A stretch of DNA of 29,881 bases from a virus. The notes beneath the pieces were generated by a model. That model saw nothing but the letters and a program-made list of their open reading frames with translations, was not told where the DNA came from and made no database searches. Both the position numbers and the translations under genes were made by a program. Shown one piece after another: positions 7,187-17,000 of this stretch. Position 1 is the first letter of the stretch; each line of letters opens with the position of its first letter. The stretch lies in IMG/VR virus record IMGVR_UViG_3300006013_000012, positions 1 through 29,881 of that record; one strand, 5' to 3'.

Positions 7187-8273
7187 TGCAAAATGTTTAG
7201 CATTTAAAGAACTTTCTTATACAGCAGAAGGTTATTTAATACCTTGTTGTTGGTGTGATAATCCTAAAAGTTGGATACAGCCGCAAATTGCAAGATTTAA
7301 AAAAGAACATTTAAAACTTGAAAACAATGAAAAAGTTGAAGACATTATCTATAGTAAAGAATGGAAAGATTTTTTTAAAGAGTTAGATACAAATCCATCA
7401 ATAACTTGTCAAAGATATTGTGGTGTATCTCTAAATTATAGTGTTAATAAAAGACCAGAACCAGGAAGTCCATTTAGAAAATGGATATCTTACCGCAAAG
7501 AACAAAAAATTAAAATAGGTTGTGTTTACTTTGAAGGTAAATATTCACTTGATTATGTTGAAAAACTTTATAATGGATTAAAAAAATATTGTACACTACC
7601 ATTTGAATTCATTTGTTATAGTGATAATCCAAATGTTAAAGCAGATGTTGTTATTCCTTTACCTAAAGATAGTAAAATAAAACGTCATTGGCACAAACTA
7701 TCTTTCTTTAATCCTGAATTTGCAAACCAAGAAGAAGGAGATGAAATTATTATTATGGACATTGACCAAATTATTATGAGTAATATAGATGATATAATAG
7801 GTTGGCCTATAGCAGATAATGAATTAGTATCTTATGATAAATGGTGGGGCGGACCAAAACCAAAACTTCAAGGTGGTTTTTATAAATTTAAATCTGGACA
7901 ATGTAAATTTATATGGGATACCTTTATAGAAAATCCAGAAAAATGGCAATTACATTATTATAATACAAATCAAGTACATTACAAATATTTTGGTGAACAA
8001 AATTTTGTTGAAGATATTACAACTAAAAATAATATAGAAATAACATTAATTAATGGTAAATGGATTGGTAAATATACATTGGACAAACAACAGAATTTAG
8101 AAAACAATGTAGTGTATTGTAAAAAATTTGATGAGGATTATATGATACTTGATGAACCAAATCCTAATTTAAAGATTATACACTTTGCTGGTCCAGAAAC
8201 TGCTATACACAATTGCAAAGCAGATTGGATTAAGTCTTATTGGAATCTTCCCAAAGACCAAGAAATACCTTAA
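7173..8273 (+). CDS. SPASM-like cysteine domain fused to a glycosyltransferase domain (split gene, part 2)
   Basis: From ATG 7173 the protein has 366 residues in two parts. Residues 1-90 carry Cys8, Cys25-Cys26, Cys28, Cys79 and Cys83 in a pattern (LIPCCWCDNP, then CQRYCG) that matches the SPASM-like C-terminus of the radical SAM gene at 4206. Residues from about 113 form a GT-A-like glycosyltransferase domain: a strand KIGCVYFEG, a loop FICYSDNPN, and the DxD motif DID at 196-198 in IIIMDIDQI. GGAG at 7159-7162 gives it its own ribosome-binding site, and it overlaps the preceding gene by 14 bases. Joined to that gene, it would be a radical SAM/SPASM/glycosyltransferase multidomain enzyme. 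It overlaps the convergent gene by 44 bases at its 3' end. Confidence 0.7.
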   Translation: MKKINAKCLAFKELSYTAEGYLIPCCWCDNPKSWIQPQIARFKKEHLKLENNEKVEDIIYSKEWKDFFKELDTNPSITCQRYCGVSLNYSVNKRPEPGSPFRKWISYRKEQKIKIGCVYFEGKYSLDYVEKLYNGLKKYCTLPFEFICYSDNPNVKADVVIPLPKDSKIKRHWHKLSFFNPEFANQEEGDEIIIMDIDQIIMSNIDDIIGWPIADNELVSYDKWWGGPKPKLQGGFYKFKSGQCKFIWDTFIENPEKWQLHYYNTNQVHYKYFGEQNFVEDITTKNNIEITLINGKWIGKYTLDKQQNLENNVVYCKKFDEDYMILDEPNPNLKIIHFAGPETAIHNCKADWIKSYWNLPKDQEIP

Positions 8274-8730
8274 ACGCTTCTAAAGGAGTTTTTGCTTTTC
8301 TAATAGCAGTTTTTTTACTATTATCTTTACAATTCTTTACTATATCTTGTTCAAACAAATATATTTTAAAATTGAATAAACGGTCTATATGTTCTTTCTT
8401 ATCACTTAAAAGAAAATCCATCATCAATGAGATAAATTTAGGATTAACTTCTTCTATTATTTGGTCTATAAGGCCTTCTTTTTTTGCTATATTTTTAACT
8501 TGACTAATATAAGCTTTTCGCTCTTCCTGTATTTTAGTATAAGTATTTTCGTGAAGTTGGTCTAAAGAACAAAGCTTTAATAACTCTTGACAAATTGGAT
8601 TGTCAACATCATATTCAAGTATGTATGGATTAACTTTTGTTCCGTCATCACTTTTTAATAAAACTTCAATAGTTTTTCTTTCATTATCTATAAAATGTGC
8701 TGTAATAAAATTTTCTTCATTATTAAACAT
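8230..8730 (-). CDS. Hypothetical protein at the end of the tail fibre cluster
   Basis: This 166-residue protein is not recognised. It is mostly helical in character, rich in Lys and Glu, without signal peptide, membrane span or cysteine motif. It follows the fibre gene at 8747 by 16 bases and is the last gene of the leftward tail block, a place where T4-type phages often put a fibre assembly factor or chaperone; that role here is inference from position only. AGGA precedes the start, and a late-promoter-like TATAAATG lies at 8744-8751. Its 3' end overlaps the convergent plus-strand gene by 44 bases, so no separate terminator exists between the two transcription units. Confidence 0.7.
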   Translation of the reverse strand: MFNNEENFITAHFIDNERKTIEVLLKSDDGTKVNPYILEYDVDNPICQELLKLCSLDQLHENTYTKIQEERKAYISQVKNIAKKEGLIDQIIEEVNPKFISLMMDFLLSDKKEHIDRLFNFKIYLFEQDIVKNCKDNSKKTAIRKAKTPLEAFKVFLGLWEDSNKT

Positions 8731-8743
8731 AACAAAATCCTTT

Positions 8744-8751
8744 CATTTATA
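8744..8751 (-). promoter_or_regulatory. Weak late-promoter-like element
   Basis: On the minus strand this reads TATAAATG, one mismatch from TATAAATA, 13 bases upstream of the start at 8730 and spanning the end of the preceding gene. It could give extra transcription of the terminal gene. The match is imperfect at the last base. Confidence 0.3.
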
Positions 8752-9910
8752 ATTTTGATATTTTCAAATACCACGTATTTGCTGTTGACGCTGAACCACT
8801 TGGAAATTCTTGTGCTCTGTAATCGTCACCATCAAATCTAAAAGTTTTATAATCACCTGTACCAGTCAATATTGTATCTGCCATACCTGAACCTCTATTT
8901 GTTCCAGTTGTATAACTATAAGCTATTTTAAAACCGTCTGAAGAGTCAGCAGCAGTTTTTTTCATCCATCCTTTTAAATACGTTTTAAAATTTGCTTCTG
9001 TATAATTTTGTAAAGCACTATCGGCTTGTTTTATATAAAGAGGTATATTTGTAGATCCACTAACTCCATTTATCTTATGTAAATAATAACTTGTAACAGT
9101 TAAAAATTGGTCTATTGCTTCTCCACCAATTCTATAGCTTCCTGTAGCCTGACTTGTAAAATTTTGACTTAAAGTTAATTCATTACCATTAATTTCAGTT
9201 ATAGTTGTAGGAGATGTAGTTTTACTTGGAAGAGTTGTGTTGTTAGTTTTCCAAATTGTCATCCCAACAGTTATATTGGTTACATTATTCATAGTTACTG
9301 TATTTGTTCCACTTGCACCACCACTAGCGTGAGATTTATTTTCTGTATCTCCTAATCCAGCAGCGTCACCTGTATATAAGGATGGATCTGCTTGAGTATT
9401 AATAAAAACTGGTGTAGCAGAAACTAAAGTTGAACCTCCTACACTAGTTGCTGTATTAATATGATATGTTCCTGCTTGTGCTGATGTTAATGATGATGAT
9501 GTTAATAAATTAATAGCAGGATGCAAAAATGTATCTTTAACATCTTGTAAAGTCATAGCTTGTGTATCATTATCACTTCTTCTATAAGCAGGCCAAAGCC
9601 AACCACCATCGGAAGCTGGACTACCTCCTGCTACAGTTTGTTGTATTTTATCGTAAGTGATTGTAACTGTTGTAGGTTCGTTTGTTGTTGCTTCACTAGG
9701 AAAAGAACTATTGTGGGTATGAACTGCGCCTGCTTGTTGTCTTGTATCAGTTAGACTTCCTAAATTTCCACCTGAACTTACTACACTTAATGAAACGGAT
9801 GTATCTAAAGAATATTGGTAAACGCATTGGTTAATTATAGTGTTAACCATTGCTGTAGTCATTTCTTTCAGGTCGCCAGCGTCATAATATAAAGGTTTTC
9901 GTACTGCCAT
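8747..9910 (-). CDS. Tail fibre-like virion structural protein
   Basis: The 387-residue protein is rich in Ser, Thr, Gly and Asn with short hydrophobic strands, the composition of phage fibre and tail proteins. The N-terminus (MAVRKPLYYDAGDLKEMT, then CVYQYSL and SDTR-like SLTDTRQQAG) resembles a structural protein found beside the fibre genes of T4-type cyanophages and marine myophages. The middle has beta-rich repeats such as TNTVTMNNVTNITVGM, and the C-terminus includes a predicted globular segment from about 270. No enzymatic motif is visible. AGGAG lies upstream of the ATG. Because it sits next to the 292-residue fibre gene, it is likely part of the same fibre or its attachment; this is inference. 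Confidence 0.7.
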   Translation of the reverse strand: MAVRKPLYYDAGDLKEMTTAMVNTIINQCVYQYSLDTSVSLSVVSSGGNLGSLTDTRQQAGAVHTHNSSFPSEATTNEPTTVTITYDKIQQTVAGGSPASDGGWLWPAYRRSDNDTQAMTLQDVKDTFLHPAINLLTSSSLTSAQAGTYHINTATSVGGSTLVSATPVFINTQADPSLYTGDAAGLGDTENKSHASGGASGTNTVTMNNVTNITVGMTIWKTNNTTLPSKTTSPTTITEINGNELTLSQNFTSQATGSYRIGGEAIDQFLTVTSYYLHKINGVSGSTNIPLYIKQADSALQNYTEANFKTYLKGWMKKTAADSSDGFKIAYSYTTGTNRGSGMADTILTGTGDYKTFRFDGDDYRAQEFPSGSASTANTWYLKISKL

Positions 9911-9921
9911 TATGTATTCTC

Positions 9922-10800
9922 CTATGTCGCACTACCAACAATTGTTTTTTGTAGGACTCCTGCTGAATTGTAAATATTTAATGTTGATGTAGCTGTAAAA
10001 ATACTTGAAGTTGCATATGCAGTTGAACCATCTAAAATTACAGTACCACTAGTATCAGGAAATTCAATTAAGTTATCTTGTGTTGGTTCTACTATGGTAA
10101 ATATAGTTTCATCATCACTTTCCGTATTTCCTTCAAACGCAATCTTTCTACCTTTGATAACAGGTAAACCATCAAAAAGTATTAAATTATCAGGATGAGT
10201 TGTCCTAAAACCTGCACCAGCGGCATAACCTGTACTAGGATTCATTTCTATATATCCAGCTTTTATAACACCATCAACTTCTAAGCTATCATCAATTTTA
10301 ATTTCACTAGAATCTGTAGATGAAATTACATTACCAACTATTTGAATTGTTCCTAACACTTGAGTAGTACCTGTACTAGTTATATTAGCAGCAGAAATAT
10401 TTCCAATTACTGTAACATTTCCAGTTACCGCAATATTTCCACCAACACCTATTATATCACCAGTAACCGTTAAGTCATTTGGAATAGTTACATCATTTGC
10501 TAAACCAACTGTTAATGTATCTGGTGAAGAAACAATTGCTGTTGTTTGATTTGCTGTACCTAATGCAGTTAATGTTTGTCCTGAACCAACAGCTTGTACA
10601 GATGAATCAACATCTGAAATAAACCAACCAGCGGCTGCTGTTACCACAGAATTAATTTCATTTACAGCGCCTATAACACTTGTTGCGGTTAATGAAGAGT
10701 CTAGTGTACCTATATCTCCAAAATCATTTGCCGCTAATTCGTTAAATTGCGTTCTAAATGTTTCTAATGTATCTGTTTGTGCTATATTTCTTGCAGCCAT
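9922..10800 (-). CDS. Tail fibre-like protein with beta-repeat shaft
   Basis: This 292-residue protein has an N-terminal segment (AQTDTLETFRTQFNELAAN) of the type used to attach fibres to the baseplate, followed from about residue 100 by repeats of the form xVTGNVTVIGNISAANIT, in which hydrophobic residues alternate with Gly and Asn, typical of a trimeric beta-helical shaft. The C-terminal part includes an EIKIDDSLEVDGVI segment and ends in short strands, with no recognisable peptidase or chaperone domain. The start overlaps the stop of the upstream coiled-coil gene by one base (TAATG), so the two are co-translated. It probably helps form a host-recognition fibre. Confidence 0.75.
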   Translation of the reverse strand: MAARNIAQTDTLETFRTQFNELAANDFGDIGTLDSSLTATSVIGAVNEINSVVTAAAGWFISDVDSSVQAVGSGQTLTALGTANQTTAIVSSPDTLTVGLANDVTIPNDLTVTGDIIGVGGNIAVTGNVTVIGNISAANITSTGTTQVLGTIQIVGNVISSTDSSEIKIDDSLEVDGVIKAGYIEMNPSTGYAAGAGFRTTHPDNLILFDGLPVIKGRKIAFEGNTESDDETIFTIVEPTQDNLIEFPDTSGTVILDGSTAYATSSIFTATSTLNIYNSAGVLQKTIVGSAT

Positions 10801-11024
10801 TATTTTTTAATTACCTCTTGTATTAAATCTTTAATCTCTCTCAATTCTTTTTTTAAATTATTTATCTCTCTAACTACATTTATCATTTCATCTTTAGTTT
10901 CTCTTTTTTGTATTTGTCCTTGCATATACATTTCATACTCACTTGATTTTTCTCTTATAATAGCATTAGAATAAACATCTCTTACTAAACCTGTATAATT
11001 TTTTACTTTTAAATATTCAGCCAT
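10800..11024 (-). CDS. Small coiled-coil protein between tail genes
   Basis: The 74-residue protein has a basic, mixed N-terminus and a long C-terminal helix from about residue 40 (DEMINVVREINNLKKELREI) with heptad-like spacing of Ile, Leu and Val, indicating a coiled coil. It is linked to both neighbours: one base separates its start from the stop of the 2086-residue gene, and its stop overlaps the fibre gene start by one base. The position suggests an adaptor or assembly factor for the fibres, but no homologue is recognised with confidence. Confidence 0.75.
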   Translation of the reverse strand: MAEYLKVKNYTGLVRDVYSNAIIREKSSEYEMYMQGQIQKRETKDEMINVVREINNLKKELREIKDLIQEVIKK

Positions 11025-11025
11025 A

Positions 11026-14000
11026 TTATACCGCCAAAGCTATCGCCCTTAAATCTTTTAATCTAGGTGGATAAGATGAAATTAATCCATTCATCACACA
11101 CTTAACTTGGAAAGATGTAAATTCTGGAAGAGTTGAAGCACTAAATTGATATTCCTTAAAGTCATCATCTAATACTGTATCACCAACAGATGGTGTAATA
11201 TTTACGTCTGGACTACCATCTGTATTAAAATATGTCCAAGGTATATCACCTAATCTTCTTGTTTCTTCTCCTCCACTTAATCTGTAAAGAAATTTAATTG
11301 TTGAAGTTGACCTTACACTTGCCCCAACTCTTATATCTATAGCAGTTGAAGGATTTGCCAAACTAACTGCTCTTGTCATATAAGAACCAGCAGAAGATAG
11401 TCCTGAAATAGCAGTATCATCTTCATAGTCAACTTTATTAGAAATTTTTGCTACAACTTTTGAATTTAAAACTGGAGCAATTTCCATTGTTAAAGTTGTT
11501 CCAGAAGTTGTAAAGTCAACGACTGGAGTTAATTTTTTACCATCTTTTTTAACAGATACTAAATGAACACTTGAAGGAGTTGTACCTAAAGTAAATGCAG
11601 TTGCTGATCCATCTCCAGTAAATGTACTAGTAGATAAAACAGTAGGTTTATTTAATCTGTTTGTAATACAGAATACGTGTAATCTTTGAACATCAATAAC
11701 AGGTGATAAATTTTCATTGTCCGAAATCATTGTACAATTAACAAGCATTGATTTATAATTTGTTAAATTTGACATTTCATTTGTTTGATTAATTGTACTT
11801 GCTACCATTTGTGGAGCAGTAAAATACACATTGTCTCCAAGTGTAACCGATTTTTCAGATGAAGCACCAGCCAAAGCAAATTCTGATTCAGAACCATCTA
11901 CAGATTTACCTGTTGTTGTTCTAATAGCAGTTGTTATACTTGTATCTGGATGAATAACGTGTCCTAATTGCAATTGCAATACATCAAATTGTCTATTTTG
12001 AGTTGCTGTTACCGCATTACTTCCAACATCACCAGTTGCTATTGCTGTTCCAACTGAAGTTAAATCATAACTATCTAAAGATATATTTTTAATTGCTGTG
12101 TAAGTTCCATTAATTTCTGAATGGTCAAGACCATTATATGTTCCTGAAGCTATTCCTGCAATGGTTACATTGTTAGTTGTGCTGTGCATTCCGTGACTCT
12201 TATGATAAACTCTTATATCACTAGAACCATTAAATGTTCTAATTGGATTATTCTTTAAAGCTTTAACAGGTAAATCAGCATTTGCTAATGTAACCATTGC
12301 ATAAGTACCAGTTGTAAAGACTGCCTTTTTCAAATTGAAAGTTAAATCTTCCATTTGTTCAGCATTCCAAGTTCTATTATTTGCAGATTTAAATAGAACA
12401 CCCATAATTGGTTGTTCAGATACCGTTCTATCTGATCCTATTTGTGTCCCACCTAAACGAGAAACATACACCGTATAATCCTGTGAGTCTGAATATAATA
12501 CTAAACAATATTCTGTTTCTTCTTTTAAATAAACAGGTGAAGGGAATGTAAATGTAGTTGCAGTTGTTCCGTTTATACTTGTAGTTATTGCACTAGGATT
12601 TAACCATTTTCTTCCAAAAGGTAATACCTGTGTTCCAGGATAACCATTAACCATATTTCTAATTTCTGCTTTAACAGGTATTGTTGTTGATTTTGTAGCA
12701 AAATAAACATCCAAACTAGTAATAAAACAACCATCAGCAGTATCAATCACAAATGATTGTGCTAATGGATCTCCACTTCTTCTTGGAGCTGGTGCTGGAG
12801 GAGTAAATCTGGATGTATTTGTAATTGTTCTTGTTTCATTAACTTCATCTCTAACCGTTTCAGTTTCTCTTGTGGAAATATTAACACCTTGCATTGTGTT
12901 TAACAAACCTTTTGCGTTATAATCTGCTTCGGCAGCTGTAGCAATATTTGTTGTATCCATAGAATTAGTAGATGAACTTGTTAATCTAAAAACTCTTTTA
13001 CCTGTTCTCCATCTTGGATTTGCATCCACATTTGGATCAGGTATTACAAATGAACCTCTAACATATCCATTTGTATCTGTTACAACATTTCCTGCAAGTG
13101 AACCACCATCTGGAGTTACATATGAAATAATAGCCACATTATCAAAATAAGGATAAACTCTTGTATTTGGTCTTAAACCATATCCTTCAAAGGTTACATT
13201 TCTACTTCTTATAAATGGAACAAAATTAACACTTACAACCCTATCACCTAAACTATGTGTAACTGTTCTAGGAATTACACTTGTTCTTATTCCACCTCTT
13301 GTTTGTATTGAATCTGTTTGTGAAACCTGAGTTCTTCCTTCAGTCCAAGACCTTGGATTTCCAGTCCAATTAGTTTGCCATTCATTCCAAGCTGTACCCA
13401 AAGGAAGTTCAGTTAAATCACCTGTATTTTCTATTCCTAAATCTCTAGCTAATTGGTCAAAACTTCCTGCCAAATCAACTGTAATTTCAGGTACTCTTTC
13501 TGTTTCTCTCCATTCATCAACTGCTGGAGTTAATTCTACTGTACCAATCCAATTAAATATCATAAATGGATTTAAATTTTCTGTTTTAGTTGCGTAAGGA
13601 TTTTGAATTACAGATGTTTCTGTATATGGTAAAGAAATCAAATCTCCAGTTTTTGTATAATTAGCTGCTATTCTATCAGTTGCTAAAATTGCTGAACCAT
13701 CTTCATCTACTTCTTCCAAAGTAGCTGCATCCTGATTAAACATTGGTCGTACTTCACCACGTTCCATATCCATTGCACACTTATAATCAAAATTTCTAAC
13801 ATCACCAATATTATGTCCAGTAAAATTATCTACAACAAAACCATTTTTGAATCTATCTAAACCATCAGCATCCTGTATTTGCATTGATTGAGCATTTGCT
13901 TCCAATAATGATAATGATGTATAGTATTCCACATTTGATATTCTTCTTTCTAAATGTCCAATATCTCTCATTGTATATCTTCGATTATCAATTTTTTCTA

Positions 14001-17000
14001 CATTAACCTCATCTGGATTTAAAGTATATGATGGTACGTGTAATGTTGCAAGATGTAAATGACCATCTAAATTTCCTGGTTTTAAAGGATTTAAATCTGA
14101 AGCACCTTGTAATGCTTTTAATGCACCATCTTTAGTAATGAAAATCTTATCAATACGTTTTAAATAATATTCCATATCAGCAGTTATGTCTGAATTAAAT
14201 TCTACAACATCAACCGTTGACGCACCAGCACCGTCATATGTTCTATCAGAATTACCACTATTAATAGTTGAAGCGTCATCTACTCTAGGTCTAAAATCTA
14301 AACAATCTCTTAACTGATATATTTTACTAGTTGTATCAGATGTATAACTTGGAATATCTTCATAGTTAACAACACCAGAATAGGAATCTACATCAAAGTA
14401 ATCTCCTGAACCGTGTGAGAAATAATCAAAATCAACTAATAATTGTCCTGATGGTGTTAATGCACCTGTTTTTAATTTTAATCTTCCTATATCATAAAAA
14501 TTATCTCTTTGACCTGTATCTAAATTAAATCTATTTGTAATATTTGAATCACCTGAATTTGCAACTGAACCAAAACCAGATGACATATAAACATTATTAA
14601 TTTTATAAACGTCTGCTTTTCCTAATCCTATAATACCACTTTCAATAGTTGCTTGAGTTGCTATTGTTAAAGGTGTATTTACATTTTTAGATTTTGTTTT
14701 TGAACCTGCAACCGTTCTAGCAAGTGTTGCTAATATTTTAACTTTATGTCCAGCAAAGTTTGCACCAAAATCAAAAGTTAAAGATTTTCCTGTAGGTGAA
14801 CCACCTGATACAAAAATAGGATCACCTTCGTGGTTATTACCATTTATATTTAATGTGTCTCCAATAGCACCTGTACCACCACCACCTGTTGCCATAATTG
14901 ATATAGCAAAGTCTCCATCATCTTGAGAAGCATAAATTTCATTTGTACCTGCAGTAATAGATAAATCTCCATTTGAAGATAATGTTCCTGTAAATTGCCG
15001 TCTAACATTAAAGTTAGTATCAGTTAAATTTGAATTTGTTGTTGTCTTTAAAGTTTTAACCGTTTTATAAGGTAATTCAAATAAAGCAATATTACTTTCA
15101 GGATTTTGTAATTTACTTCTTTGTCTTGTTGCAATTGCGGCTACTGATACATCCGAACCACCAACGTTAGCAGTTAATTCTACTTCGTTATTAGTTAAAA
15201 CTCTTTGTATTAAAGCAGTAGTAGTTGTGTTTGCGTCATCTAACCAAGTAATTGAATCTCTTGGTCTTAATTCTGTTAAAAATTTAGTTCCATTTCCATA
15301 TAAAGTTGAAGATGAATTTGAAATTGAAACATTACCACTTAATTGAGTACTGCCTCCATAAGAAGTTGATAATGAAGTATCAGCAGTATAAGTTGGACTT
15401 CCTGCCATACCAATTTGTTTTGTTTGAGCAAATTCTTTATTTTGAACTCCAGTATTACCATATAAATCTGCTTTTACAACAGCTGTATTATTTGATATTT
15501 GTCCTGTAATTGTTTCTGTAGCATTAAACAGTCCTTCTACACTAGATAATATTACCGTACCTGTTGAAGCAGTACCAGCAGACGTATAAGATGTAAACCC
15601 ACTTGAATCTATATTATTACCTGCCGAATCGTGTAAACTAAAACTATTATTATCCACTACTTTAACATAATAAGTGTTATCATTTAATTCTGTCATACCA
15701 ATTACATCAAAAATATGAACAGCGTCACCGTCTTTAATTTCGTGACCAGTTGCTGTTATAACTATTGGATCAGCTTGTGTTGCACCTGAAATTGTTGCAA
15801 CTGTACCAGATGAAATTGCCTGTACATAACCAGTTGCACCAGAAGTTGATCCTGATACAATTTCTCCAGTTGTAAATGTTGTGTTTTTTGAAATTTTAAG
15901 ATGAGTAAACATCTCTACATCAAAGATATAATGTTTCCAAATTGAAGTTTGGTCAAAAATATCTAAAGATTCTGTTGAATTTAATAATTCAAATCCTCGT
16001 GATTTAGCTCTTCCAATTCCTGGAGTAATATTACCAGATGTTGATTGTTCAGTACCACGAACAGCTGTTGCTGTGTCGTATAAATTAATTGTTTTAAATG
16101 CTTCACAATCACCAGAAACAAAATTAACATCTGGTGTTCCATATACATTATCTACATAAACAAAATTTTTAATATCAAATCTTGTTTTATGATTATTTTG
16201 TGTATCAAACTCTCTTGCCTTATCAACATCTAACCAAGTTGTTCCAATTCTTTCTGCTTCAAAACCTCTTATGTATGCTTTGAAAGGTGAAACACCAACT
16301 GCTAACATTGATGTTGCAGCTGTATTTTCATCCGATGTGGTTGCACCACTTGAATAAATTCCTCTATTATTTCCTGATAATACTGATTCTCTTACATCAA
16401 AATCAGGTTCGTTAACTGTATAGTCACCAGACTCGTCAAATGTTCTACGAGCAAGTGTTTCTTCTAATACAGCGTATTGACTATTTCTAGCGTGAACTTT
16501 TATTTGACCACTTTGAATACGAGCAATTTCTATAAAATTGGTATCGTCTGCACTACCTAAAGTTTTCTTTGTAAGTGTTAATAAAATTTTAAATCTATGA
16601 GCACCTGGAGCATTATAGTTTGTAGAACCAGCTGCATTATCATTTAAAGTAGTATCATCTGAAGCAGATGTAAAACTTTCTGCTACTGTTAATCCTACTC
16701 TATATGAAGGTGTATTTGTATATTTGTCTAATATTAAAGTTGAAGTAGATACATTTACAAAATATCCATTAATGTAATAAACACCTGCTTGAACACCAGC
16801 CGCTGAACCTGTGTGAGTTGAAGCTACAACAGCAGTTGGAAACCCATCAGCACTTGAAGTAATTGTTTCTGTATCTGTAAATACTGTAGTAGTGTTATCT
16901 GTTCCTGTCTTATCATATTTTATGAATAATGTATCTGGATCAGTACCATCTATAGCAGAAACGCCTATACATTGAGCAACTACTCCTGAAGCTCCTCCAG

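Noticed and set aside
2490-8273. RiPP biosynthesis cluster with a precursor peptide
   Set aside because: SPASM and Twitch radical SAM enzymes suggested it, but the six genes are gapless or overlapping and no short peptide ORF with a core region was found beside them.
8230-8280. Terminator between the convergent operons
   Set aside because: The two genes overlap by 44 bases and I could not find a convincing stem with a U-run in the overlap.
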